44,403 nucleotides of DNA from NCBI RefSeq assembly GCF_943912385.1, contig NZ_CALTTY010000014.1, positions 1-44,403 on the forward strand, in the 5' to 3' direction. The position numbers and the translations under genes were made by a program. This document shows positions 24,453-32,035 of this stretch, piece after piece. How positions within the stretch are numbered: position 1 is the first letter of the stretch; every line of letters starts with the position of its first letter. The stretch comes from an uncultured Anaerococcus sp. Its GTDB lineage: Bacteria > Bacillota > Clostridia > Tissierellales > Peptoniphilaceae. The notes beneath the pieces are model-generated. The model made no database searches. It saw nothing but the letters and a program-made list of their open reading frames with translations, and was not told the DNA's origin.

Positions 24453-24757
24453 AGTTATCCGGAATAAGTTTTGTAATAACATTTTTATTTTTATTAGTAC
24501 CACTAATTGTTCAAATTTTAATTTGTAAATATATAAAAGGAAGGGCAGGACTAATTCTACCAGCTGTAGCTTTTGTTATATCTCTTATATATGTTATAAA
24601 TATAGGTGGAAATGAAGAGAATTGGTGGAAATTAGCTATATCAACCTTTTTAACGATTAATATTGCGACCATAATCTATTACCTAATTTACAGGCATTAC
24701 GACAAAAAGGAAAAACAAAAAGATGAACTAGACAAGATGGAAATAATGGATATGTAA
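24449..24757 (+). CDS. Small three-TM membrane protein partnered with the DUF2089 regulator
   Basis: Not recognised as a named family. The 102-residue product has three hydrophobic segments (about 6-28, 33-50 and 62-81), the pair NWW before TM3 and a charged C-terminal tail (RHYDKKEKQKDELDKME) that would lie in the cytoplasm. The start overlaps the regulator stop as ATGA after GGAGGAG. Regulator-plus-small-membrane-protein pairs often respond to envelope stress; that is only an analogy. Confidence 0.82.
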   Translation: MKLSGISFVITFLFLLVPLIVQILICKYIKGRAGLILPAVAFVISLIYVINIGGNEENWWKLAISTFLTINIATIIYYLIYRHYDKKEKQKDELDKMEIMDM

Positions 24758-24793
24758 AAAACAGAGCTAAGGATCTCCTTGGCTCTGTTTTGG
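24757..24793. terminator. Terminator of the DUF2089 unit, probably bidirectional
   Basis: AAAACAGAGCTAAGGA pairs with TCCTTGGCTCTGTTTT (24757-24772 with 24775-24790, two-base top with one G-T pair). The A/T runs on both flanks can also serve the converging acetyltransferase transcript. Confidence 0.88.
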
Positions 24794-24848
24794 TATTTTT
24801 ATAAGATTTTAATTAGCCTACAATTTTAAATTATCGGATAGCTTCTAA

Positions 24849-25360
24849 TTATTTATTTTCAAGATCAAGATACAATATACCATCAGATTCATCAACGATT
24901 TTAAAACCTAATTTCTCATGAATCTTTAAAGCAGGAGTACGTTCTTTTTCAAAATTATTGTAAAGAGCCTTTATAATATCAAATGAAAAAGCCTTATCTA
25001 TTAATAGCTTAAGACCAGCCTTGCCGTATCCCTTGCCCCTAAATTTATCTTTAATTACAATCCCTATATCTCTGGTATTAGGGTTAAGCTTTGAAGGATG
25101 AAAATTTACATCACCCACAAAGACCTTTAAATTCTGGTCATAAATATAGGCATAGAAATACTCGCCAGGATTTGAAAAATAAAGCTTGTACCACTTTTGC
25201 CAATAGGAGTTGTTATGGGAAAACACCCAGTTTTTTTATCATAACCTGGAAAATCTAAGTCATAGCCCTTGTTATAGGCCATTGTGTCAGGATCTTTTAA
25301 AAGATTTTTGTAAAAGTCTAATTCGTTTTCCTTTGGGATGTATAGGCTGATATTTTTCAT
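24849..25360 (-). pseudogene. GNAT family N-acetyltransferase, frameshifted
   Basis: One acetyltransferase of about 170 residues is split across two frames. The first part (start ATG 25360) reads MKNISLYIPKENELDFYKNL and on to GYDKKTGC, then diverges. The second continues FSHNNSYWQKWYKLYFSNPG, FYAYIYDQ, and the acetyl-CoA loop KDKFRGKGYGKAGL, ending YLDLENK. Adding one T to the T4 run at 25220-25223 (minus-strand TGTTTTCCC) joins the frames. The remainder has no other lesion. The start overlaps the methyltransferase stop as ATGA. Possible substrates are unknown. Confidence 0.82.
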
Positions 25361-26160
25361 TTTTTATTCCTGCATACAAATAGGAAGTGGTTACTTGCAC
25401 CGAGTGTTTCTGGGTCTTTACAGTGACTTAAGTGCCAGTCTAGGTAATTTTTAAATGATTCTTCAGTCATTTCGTTAAGCTTACTGGCCAAAACTTCTGC
25501 GAATCCATCACTTGCTATTATTTCTTCTACTTCAAGATTTTCTTCTTCAATCATAGCTCTTGCTTCATTGAGTTTGAAAAATACAAAGGGCCTATCAATT
25601 AATCTTTGCTTTTTACTATCATAGCTGGGGCCAGAAAAAATATTTGTATTATAGTTGATAGATTCACTTATTAGGACCATGTCGTGATTTATGTAGGAGA
25701 TTAATATGTGTCCATAATCCTTGCAGATCCTTTTAGCCTGCCTAAGTAGGTCGGTTCTGTCGTTTTCATTAGATAAGTGATACATTGGTCCAAAAATTAG
25801 GACTAGATCAAAATAATTATCTTCCAAATCCTTAAGGTCGTATGATGACTTTTTACAGGACTTTATATTTGAAAACTCCTCTGACTTTGACTTTAATAAC
25901 TTAAAATTTGAACTAGCTGGCTCAAAGGATATGACTTCTTTAACTTTAGGGGCTAGGTGGATTGTATAAACTCCAGTTCCAGCCCCAATGTCAAGAACTG
26001 TAGAATTTGCATTTATTAATTTATCTATTTCCCTTTGGGTGGTGATTTTCTCAACTAGACCAGTTCTTGATTTAAGGCGACTTTCTTCATCAAAAAGATT
26101 ATAGAGCTCCTCATTTCTTTTTAAATCATCATCAATTTTTACAATTTTTTCAATATCCAT
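25357..26160 (-). CDS. SAM-dependent class I methyltransferase
   Basis: Predicted cytosolic methyltransferase, 267 residues. The SAM-binding motif VLDIGAGTGVYTIHLA is at about 54-69, motif II acidic loop VISFEPAS follows, and DLVLIFGPMYHLSNENDR (about 119-136) is motif post-I. The N-terminal 40 residues form a helical cap. AAGGAG lies seven bases upstream of the ATG. It forms a two-gene unit with the frameshifted acetyltransferase, a combination seen in resistance- or modification-type clusters. The methylated substrate is not identifiable. Confidence 0.88.
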   Translation of the reverse strand: MDIEKIVKIDDDLKRNEELYNLFDEESRLKSRTGLVEKITTQREIDKLINANSTVLDIGAGTGVYTIHLAPKVKEVISFEPASSNFKLLKSKSEEFSNIKSCKKSSYDLKDLEDNYFDLVLIFGPMYHLSNENDRTDLLRQAKRICKDYGHILISYINHDMVLISESINYNTNIFSGPSYDSKKQRLIDRPFVFFKLNEARAMIEEENLEVEEIIASDGFAEVLASKLNEMTEESFKNYLDWHLSHCKDPETLGASNHFLFVCRNKK

Positions 26161-26433
26161 ACTTACTCCTTTTGAATAATTTTACTTCAAATATTAGTTA
26201 ATTCATATGTTTAATTAATACCTTAAATTTTTGATGTCGCGATAGGTCTGAATCGGACGTTAAAAAAGAGGATGTGTATTTTTCTTTTTTAATTCCTTGT
26301 TTCTTTTTTATTTCTAGGTTTCAAAAGGAAAATTAGATAAAAAGCAAAATAAAGTTTAACAATACTTTCAAAAGTAGGTCTAATATTTGGATGTCATCAA
26401 CTTCATATCGTAATAATATTATAAATTAAAGTT
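26161..26433. other. Spacer between methyltransferase and tRNA-Ala, no gene seen
   Basis: About 270 bases without a supportable coding frame. Most is very AT-rich, but a segment around 26235-26275 (containing GATGTCGCGATAGG and GAATCGGACG) is richer in GC and looks like residual coding sequence or part of a foreign remnant. I find no duplicated tRNA end that would mark an att site. Confidence 0.5.
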
Positions 26434-26464
26434 AAAAAAACATCCGAGAGAAATATCTCGGATG
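26434..26464 (-). terminator. Terminator of tRNA-Ala
   Basis: Minus-strand stem CATCCGAGA / TCTCGGATG (arms 26441-26449 and 26456-26464) followed by seven U residues (26440-26434). Confidence 0.9.
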
Positions 26465-26473
26465 CTTAATATT

Positions 26474-26549
26474 TGGTGGAGTATAAGGGACTTGAACCCT
26501 TGACCTTTCGGCTGCCAGCCGAACGCTCTCCCAACTGAGCTAATACCCC
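26474..26549 (-). tRNA. tRNA-Ala (anticodon GGC)
   Basis: A full cloverleaf on the minus strand, 76 bases with encoded CCA. Acceptor stem GGGGTAT / ATACTCC contains the G3-U70 wobble pair that defines alanine tRNA. D-arm GCTCAGTTGGGAGAGC, anticodon stem TTCGG / CCGAA around CTGGCAG (anticodon GGC), T-arm AAGGG TTCAAGT CCCTT. It reads GCC and GCU codons. Confidence 0.98.
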
Positions 26550-26561
26550 AAAGACAAATAT

Positions 26562-26590
26562 ATTATACCACAGCTTAAATAAAAAAGCCA
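26562..26590 (-). promoter_or_regulatory. Extended -10 promoter of tRNA-Ala
   Basis: Minus-strand TGGTATAAT with TATAAT at 26567-26562, 13 bases before the mature tRNA 5' end. The -35 position (26590-26585, TGGCTT) is poor and lies inside the lipoprotein terminator, so the TGn extension probably carries the activity. Confidence 0.65.
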
Positions 26591-26607
26591 CTCAATGAGT
26601 GGCTTTT
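26582..26607. terminator. Terminator of the pdxK-MATE-lipoprotein operon
   Basis: Tight inverted repeat AAAAAGCCACTCA / TGAGTGGCTTTTT; the minus-strand reading has a run of U, ending the lipoprotein transcript. Confidence 0.87.
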
Positions 26608-26619
26608 TAGTAGAATAGA

Positions 26620-26874
26620 TTAGTTACCTGCGTCTTCTTCTACTTCTTCATCAGCTGCTTCTTCTGCAGCGTCTTTTGCTTCTTCTTCAGCTTCATCAGC
26701 AGCGTCTTGAGCATCTTCAGCTTCTTCTACTTCTTCTTCTGCTTCGTCAGTAGCGTCTTCTGCTGGAGCTTCTGTTGTTGTTGTTTCTGTTGGTTCTTCT
26801 GCTGGTGTTTCAGCATTGTTTCCGCATGCACCTAGAACTAGTGCAAGTGCTAATAGAGAAAATAATTTTTTCAT
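26620..26874 (-). CDS. Small, highly acidic lipoprotein
   Basis: An 84-residue secreted lipoprotein. Residues 1-16 form the signal (MKKLFSLLALALVLGAC) with the lipobox LGAC, cysteine 17 being acylated. The rest is a low-complexity tail of Glu, Asp, Ala and Thr, with no Lys or Arg except one Lys, grading from Thr/Pro-rich to repeated AEEEA/DAAEE-type helices. It would be intrinsically disordered or form a long charged helix on the outer face of the membrane. AGGAGGG upstream of ATG; MATE ends ten bases before. No known function. Confidence 0.83.
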   Translation of the reverse strand: MKKLFSLLALALVLGACGNNAETPAEEPTETTTTEAPAEDATDEAEEEVEEAEDAQDAADEAEEEAKDAAEEAADEEVEEDAGN

Positions 26875-26883
26875 AGTACCCTC

Positions 26884-28230
26884 CTATATTTTCTTGTGTA
26901 CCCATTCTCCTAAATTAAATCTGTGTCTTAGACTAATAAATCTTGATGCTTGGTCAGATAGGATACCAATCCAGATACCAGCAAGTCCTAGGTCAAAGAC
27001 CTTAACACAGATAAGAGTTACTATGGATCTGATAAATGTTACAGATACAAGTGCAACTCCTAAAGTATATTTTACATCACCTGCGGCTCTTAAGCAACCC
27101 CCATAGATAACTTGTGAGATTTGAAGGAGGACTATAACTGTTAGAAACCTTGAAATTAGAACACCCATGTCTAGTATATGATCTTCATAAAAAAATATAG
27201 AAAATATGTTTCTACCGAATATTACCATTATTAAAGAGATTATTACTGAAAAGATAAATCCTAATTGCTGGCAGGACTTACCGTAGATTTTAGCCTCTTC
27301 CTTCTCGCCTGCACCCAGGGCATTTCCCGTCAAGGCTATAGCTGCAACCTGCATACCATTTCCAAAGGAGAAGGATAGGGAAAGTAGATTCATTCCGACA
27401 TTGTGGGCGGCAAAGGCCTCTGTTCCAAGTTTAGCTGCTGAAATTGCTGTAATCATAAAACCAATTCTTGCTGAAACATTTTCTATAAAGAGGTTTACAG
27501 CTAGGTTTTTAATTTCTCTGGCGATTTCTAGTGAGAATCTAAACCTGTTTTTTGCCATGGTTTTAAAGTTCATATAGGAATTTTTATTTGTCAGAGAGAT
27601 TACGCACATGATTGATGCTACAATTGTACCTGCAACTGTTGCATAAGCAGCTCCCTTTACTCCAAGTTTTGGAAAACCGAGCCTACCTTCTATTAGTAAA
27701 AAGTTTAGGCCGATATTTACAGCCGATGATACTAAATTTGTTATAAAGGCTATCTGAGTATGACCACAACCCCTGTGGGCTGAATTTATCAGCATGGACA
27801 AGGAGTTAAAGAATATACCCAGCATTATTATCATATAGTAGTCGTAGGCTAGCTTGTGGGTTTCGGCATTACTTCCTGCAAATTTTAGGATTTGGTTGGC
27901 AAAGGGAACCATTATTAGGTCCACTACGATTACAAATAATACCATGAGGTAGAGGGCTGTTGTAAGGGTAGTATTGGCCTTGTCCCTATCTCCCTCACCC
28001 TGACGTCTGGCTATAAGGGCTGATACAGCAGCATTTATAGCAAAAAATACTGATAGAGCTATAAATTTAGGTTGGGTTGTAAGACCTATAGCAGCTATAG
28101 ATGCAGGCCCCAGACTTGAAACCATGAAGGTATCGATGATGCCTGCGATTGCTATAAAGAAAAACTCCAGGACTGCAGGCCAGGCTATACTAAGAGATTT
28201 TTTAAAGTATGCTTTTCTACTTGCTTGCAT
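26884..28230 (-). CDS. MATE family efflux transporter
   Basis: Twelve-TM Na+- or H+-driven exporter of drugs or metabolites, about 448 residues in two homologous halves. Hallmarks include AWPAVLEFFFIAIAGIIDTFMVS at the start of the first half (residues about 18-40), the QGEGDRDKA loop and a matching second half (VNLFIENVSARIGFMITA). I prefer ATG 28230 (MQASRKAYFKK); a TTG two codons upstream is also possible. It overlaps the 3' end of the pyridoxamine kinase gene by about 14 bases, so they are coexpressed. The substrate is unknown. Confidence 0.92.
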   Translation of the reverse strand: MQASRKAYFKKSLSIAWPAVLEFFFIAIAGIIDTFMVSSLGPASIAAIGLTTQPKFIALSVFFAINAAVSALIARRQGEGDRDKANTTLTTALYLMVLFVIVVDLIMVPFANQILKFAGSNAETHKLAYDYYMIIMLGIFFNSLSMLINSAHRGCGHTQIAFITNLVSSAVNIGLNFLLIEGRLGFPKLGVKGAAYATVAGTIVASIMCVISLTNKNSYMNFKTMAKNRFRFSLEIAREIKNLAVNLFIENVSARIGFMITAISAAKLGTEAFAAHNVGMNLLSLSFSFGNGMQVAAIALTGNALGAGEKEEAKIYGKSCQQLGFIFSVIISLIMVIFGRNIFSIFFYEDHILDMGVLISRFLTVIVLLQISQVIYGGCLRAAGDVKYTLGVALVSVTFIRSIVTLICVKVFDLGLAGIWIGILSDQASRFISLRHRFNLGEWVHKKI

Positions 28231-28990
28231 CTTCAAGTCCGATCAGGGTCAGGTATTTTTCTATATTTATTTCTTCTGCCCCAGGATTGTCTTTTTCATT
28301 TTGACAGATTATCTTTATTATATCTTTAGTTGTCTTGTCTATAGATTCTTCTAAGCTGTAGGATTTTAGGTAATAGCCTATTAAAAGTCCATCAAATAAA
28401 TCACCTGTACCACCTACTTTTAAATCTTTTTTATCATAGGCAATTGATTTTTCTACATCGTCATAGAGGATAACACTAGCTTGTCCTTCTTTTGTGGCTG
28501 ATGTTATGATGAGTTTTTGATTATTTTTTACTATATTTTCCCTATCTAGGTCTAGGAATTTTTCTTCTGTTTCATTTGGGATAATTATATCTGCTATAGC
28601 TACTAAGTCCTTGTAGTTTTCTATTTTATCAGAATCAAGGCCTGGGTAGAGCTTTCCATCATCTCCCATTATAGGGTCGAAGACAATAGTTGTCTTATAA
28701 TCAAGTTTTCCTATAAAAGATTTTATCAGGTCTTTTTGCCTTCCATCTTCTATATAGCCTATAAAAATAAGGTCGAATTTTATACCTAGTTTTCCCCAAT
28801 TTTCTAGAGAGTTTTTTATAAATTCGTCCGTATTATAGAAGGCATTTCCCCCTAGGGAAAAGTTGTTTGCTATTAGGGCTGTTGGCAAGAGAAAGACTTC
28901 ACAGTCCATATAGGCAAGGACTGATGCCATAAGCCTTGCGGCGATTTTACCCTTGGATACAAAGTCATTTAATATAAGTACATTTTTCAT
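28217..28990 (-). CDS. Pyridoxamine/pyridoxal kinase (ribokinase-like)
   Basis: Phosphorylates pyridoxal or pyridoxamine in vitamin B6 salvage. The 257-residue protein has the PdxK/PdxY pattern: N-terminal ILNDFVSKGKIA, LPTALIANN near 36, VFDPIMGDDGKLYPGL near 103-118, IIPNETEEKFL near 136 and the anion-hole/catalytic GGTGDLFDGLLIG near 194-206. AAGGAG is seven bases before the ATG. It begins a minus-strand operon with MATE and the lipoprotein and is divergent from the cardiolipin synthase gene. B6 salvage supports the many PLP enzymes of amino-acid fermentation. Confidence 0.9.
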   Translation of the reverse strand: MKNVLILNDFVSKGKIAARLMASVLAYMDCEVFLLPTALIANNFSLGGNAFYNTDEFIKNSLENWGKLGIKFDLIFIGYIEDGRQKDLIKSFIGKLDYKTTIVFDPIMGDDGKLYPGLDSDKIENYKDLVAIADIIIPNETEEKFLDLDRENIVKNNQKLIITSATKEGQASVILYDDVEKSIAYDKKDLKVGGTGDLFDGLLIGYYLKSYSLEESIDKTTKDIIKIICQNEKDNPGAEEINIEKYLTLIGLEDASK

Positions 28991-29078
28991 ATAACACTCC
29001 TTCTTTATACCTTATTGATTGAAGGGATAAAGTCAAATATTTAAGGGCTATTTAAGCTTATAGAAGTATAATAATGAC

Positions 29079-30680
29079 ATGTACAATCAAAAAAATAAGG
29101 TAGTCAAAAAAATTAAAGAAAATAAATACTATAAAAAGACTAAAAAAAGCCTGGGCTCAATAATTTTCTCCAGGGCGGGGCTTTTCGCCTTCTTAATCAT
29201 CCTACAAATTTTCCTCTTGGTAATGGTTTATAGGTACTTGGGAATCAACCAATACTGGCTTTTTGGTGGTTCTTCTATCTTAAGCTTCATTATGATTATG
29301 GTAATTTTAAACATTGATGAGATGAATCCGTATATGAAATTATCCTGGTCATTTTTCATTTTTGTAGCCCCAACCTTTGCCATAATAGCTTTTTTAATGG
29401 CGCATTTTAAAATCGGCTATAGGAGGGAGCACAAGAGGATTATAGACCTTGAGAAGGAATCAAGAATTTACCATAATAATCGAATGACTAAAGAAGAAAT
29501 CTTAGAGACTGAAGATAAGAGATTTATAAATTTGACTAATTATTTAAAGAAAGTAGGAGGTTTTCCTAGCTACAAGTCCACAAGATCTGAATATTATAAG
29601 GTCGGAGAGGATATGTTTGAGTCTATGATCGAGGATATAAAAAATGCCAAGGACTTTATCTTCATGGAATTTTTTATTTTAGACTATGGTTATATGTGGG
29701 GAACTATTCTTGAACTTTTAGTTTCTAAGGTAAACGAGGGGGTAGAGGTAAGACTTTTAATTGATGGTTCAAACCTTATAACCAGGCTCCATTCAGATTT
29801 TGAAAAGGAGATGGAAGAGTTTGGCATAAAGTTTAGGGTCTTTTCTAAGATGTATCCCATAGTCTCAACATATTTAAACAACAGGGACCATAAGAAGGTC
29901 ATGGTTGTCGATGGCAAGGTCGGCTATACAGGTGGAATTAACTTAGCTGATGAATACATCAACAGGTATGAGAGGTTTGGCCATTGGAAGGACTGCGGTC
30001 TTAGAGTTGAAGGAGAGGCGGTAGAAGGCCTTAGTGTGATGTTTCTTACCATGTGGAATGCAGCCAAGAAAAATACTGTTATAGAAGATTTTTCGCCATA
30101 TCTTATTAGGCCTAAATATGAGGGGGACCAGGACGGATACTATATCCCCTTTGCAGACAACCCTACAGACGATGAAAGAATCTGTAAAAATATTTACCTG
30201 GATATGGTAAATAATGCGAGGGATTATCTATATACTATGACACCCTATCTTATCTTGGATAATGAGGTGATTTCAGCCTTACAAAACGCTTCTAAGAAGG
30301 GAGTAGATGTAAGGATTTGTATTCCTCATATACCCGATAAGAAGCTTGCCTTCACCCTGGCAAAAAATCACTACTCTGAGCTTTTAAAACACGGTGTTAA
30401 AATTTATGAATACCTGCCAGGATTTGTTCATTCCAAGACATGGCTTGCTGATGGGAAAATAGGGGTAGTCGGGACAATAAACCTTGACTATAGGGCCCTT
30501 TATCAAAACTTTGAATGTGGGATCTTAACATATAAGACTCAAAGCCTTTTAACCATTAAAGAAGACTTTGATGAATTTTTTGAAATAAGTAAACTTGTGA
30601 CAGAAGAAGATATAAAAAATATGAAACTTACAACTAAACTTGCAGGTAAAATATTAAAGCCCTTTGCTACCTTGATGTAG
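29079..30680 (+). CDS. cls: Cardiolipin synthase (phospholipase D family)
   Basis: Membrane enzyme condensing two phosphatidylglycerols into cardiolipin. The 533-residue protein has a Lys-rich N-terminus, two to three TM segments up to about residue 105, then two PLD domains with HKD motifs: HKKVMVVD (about 271-278) and HSKTWLAD (about 451-458), each followed by a GG/GTINLD-type segment. The only in-frame Met before TM1 is ATG 29079, which has no ribosome site and lies seven bases after a TATAAT (29067-29072), so the message may be leaderless. It is monocistronic and ends at a strong terminator. Confidence 0.93.
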   Translation: MYNQKNKVVKKIKENKYYKKTKKSLGSIIFSRAGLFAFLIILQIFLLVMVYRYLGINQYWLFGGSSILSFIMIMVILNIDEMNPYMKLSWSFFIFVAPTFAIIAFLMAHFKIGYRREHKRIIDLEKESRIYHNNRMTKEEILETEDKRFINLTNYLKKVGGFPSYKSTRSEYYKVGEDMFESMIEDIKNAKDFIFMEFFILDYGYMWGTILELLVSKVNEGVEVRLLIDGSNLITRLHSDFEKEMEEFGIKFRVFSKMYPIVSTYLNNRDHKKVMVVDGKVGYTGGINLADEYINRYERFGHWKDCGLRVEGEAVEGLSVMFLTMWNAAKKNTVIEDFSPYLIRPKYEGDQDGYYIPFADNPTDDERICKNIYLDMVNNARDYLYTMTPYLILDNEVISALQNASKKGVDVRICIPHIPDKKLAFTLAKNHYSELLKHGVKIYEYLPGFVHSKTWLADGKIGVVGTINLDYRALYQNFECGILTYKTQSLLTIKEDFDEFFEISKLVTEEDIKNMKLTTKLAGKILKPFATLM

Positions 30681-30709
30681 CTTTAAGAAAAAGTAAGTAG
30701 GCGTAAACG

Positions 30710-30735
30710 AGACTGGCTTGACCAGTCTTTTTTAT
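30710..30735 (+). terminator. Terminator of cls
   Basis: AGACTGG / CCAGTCT (30710-30716 with 30722-30728) with a five-base loop and T7. Confidence 0.9.
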
Positions 30736-30763
30736 TTGACAAAAGAGAGATCATTGATATAAT
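30736..30763 (+). promoter_or_regulatory. Promoter of the first GntR-ABC operon
   Basis: Perfect TTGACA (30736-30741) and perfect TATAAT (30758-30763) with a 16-base spacer; the -35 abuts the cls terminator. Confidence 0.88.
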
Positions 30764-30770
30764 TAAAATA

Positions 30771-30789
30771 GGATGTATGACATACCACC
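30771..30789. promoter_or_regulatory. Inverted repeat at the transcription start, candidate GntR operator
   Basis: GTATG-A-CATAC (30775-30785) with outer GG/CC pairs (30771-30772 and 30788-30789) lies at about +1 to +20 of the GntR promoter, where a repressor would block initiation. Confidence 0.5.
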
Positions 30790-30807
30790 AAACAATAAGG
30801 AGTTAAG

Positions 30808-31182
30808 ATGTTTAAATTAGATCCAAATTCAGACACAGCTCTTTATATGCAGATTGTAGAGCAGACTAAGGTTTCTATAGCAGCTGGGATCTTTAAAAAC
30901 GGAGACAAGTTCCCTTCTGTAAGAGACCTATCAAGACAGCTTCTTATCAATCAAACGACTGTTTCCAAGGCATTTAAAGAGTTATCCAGGCAGGGAATTA
31001 TTGAAAGTAAGCCGGGTATAGGGACAATAATCAAGCTAAACCATGAAAAGATTGACACTAACAGGGATGATTTCTTAAAAAAGCTTGAAGAAGACCTGAC
31101 TCAGGCAATCTTTCTTAAGATTAGTAAAGAAGAGATTATAAGCATGTATGAGAAAGTAGAAGGTGAGATAGGTGTTATTTGA
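30808..31182 (+). CDS. GntR family regulator, YtrA subfamily
   Basis: DNA-binding repressor of 124 residues: an N-terminal winged helix (YMQIVEQTKVSIAAGIFKNG, KFPSVRDLSRQLLINQTTVSKAF-type recognition region at about 30-60, wing IESKPGIGTII) and a short helical C-terminus, as in YtrA. It has no effector domain of the FadR/HutC type. YtrA-type regulators typically repress the ABC genes they sit with, often induced by wall-active antibiotics. It overlaps the ATPase gene by 11 bases. AAGGAG precedes ATG. Confidence 0.92.
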   Translation: MFKLDPNSDTALYMQIVEQTKVSIAAGIFKNGDKFPSVRDLSRQLLINQTTVSKAFKELSRQGIIESKPGIGTIIKLNHEKIDTNRDDFLKKLEEDLTQAIFLKISKEEIISMYEKVEGEIGVI

Positions 31183-32035
31183 AGTTGATAATCTTAGTAA
31201 GGCCTTTGGACAAAATCATGTCCTAAAATATGTATCCTTTGACCTAAGGCCAGGGACTATAACAGGTATAGTCGGGAGAAATGGGTCAGGCAAGACCACC
31301 CTTTTAAAAATATTGTGCGGGATTTATAAGGCAGATGCGGGTGAATTTACCCTTGATAAGAAAAAGCTAGTTGATAAACCAGACTTGATAAAACATATTG
31401 GATTTTTACCTGATAGGTTTGATTATTTTAGCTTCTATAAGGCCAAGGACCTACCAGATTTTTATAAGATTTCCTATGAAGACTTTGATAGTGATTATTT
31501 CTTTACAGAATTAAATAAAAATGACATAGATCCTAACCAAAGTATAAGAAATTTTTCCAAGGGTCAAAAAAACCTCCTAGGTCTAATTACAATTTTAGCA
31601 TCAAAGGCTGATATCCTCTTAGTTGATGAGATTTTAGATGGGATGGATGTCTTAAATAAAAAACTAATCCTATCCTATATCCTTGATGCCAAGGAAGAAG
31701 GCAGGACAGTTTTAGCCTCAAGCCATGAGCTTGGATATTTGGCGGGGATTTGTGAAGAAGTTTTATACCTATCAAAGGATGGCAGGCTTAAAAATACCAG
31801 TATTGAAAAGGAGAACATCAAGAAAATCCAGGTCGTTGTAAAGGATGAGCTTCCAAATCTCCTTATAGATAATTCAGTTATAGTTTCATCTATCGCCAGG
31901 GTCAAGGTAATTTTAACTAAGGCAGATGATGGACTTTTAAAAGAAATGTTAAAAAGCGATGATATAGTCCAATATGACTTCCTAGACTTAAAGATAGAAG
32001 ACTACTTCTACATGGAAGAAGGAGGAAAAATATGA
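31172..32035 (+). CDS. ABC transporter ATP-binding protein (module 1)
   Basis: ATPase subunit, 287 residues. Walker A GRNGSGKTT near residue 36, a short Q-loop region (IGFLPDRFDYF), signature FSKGQKNLLG near 128 and Walker B ILLVDEILDGMD near 150 (DEI replaces the common DEP), H-loop SSHEL. The C-terminal 70 residues form an extra regulatory-type domain. It starts at GTG 31172, inside the GntR gene, with AAGGTGAG as ribosome site. Function is likely efflux or envelope protection with the downstream permease. Confidence 0.9.
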   Translation: MLFEVDNLSKAFGQNHVLKYVSFDLRPGTITGIVGRNGSGKTTLLKILCGIYKADAGEFTLDKKKLVDKPDLIKHIGFLPDRFDYFSFYKAKDLPDFYKISYEDFDSDYFFTELNKNDIDPNQSIRNFSKGQKNLLGLITILASKADILLVDEILDGMDVLNKKLILSYILDAKEEGRTVLASSHELGYLAGICEEVLYLSKDGRLKNTSIEKENIKKIQVVVKDELPNLLIDNSVIVSSIARVKVILTKADDGLLKEMLKSDDIVQYDFLDLKIEDYFYMEEGGKI

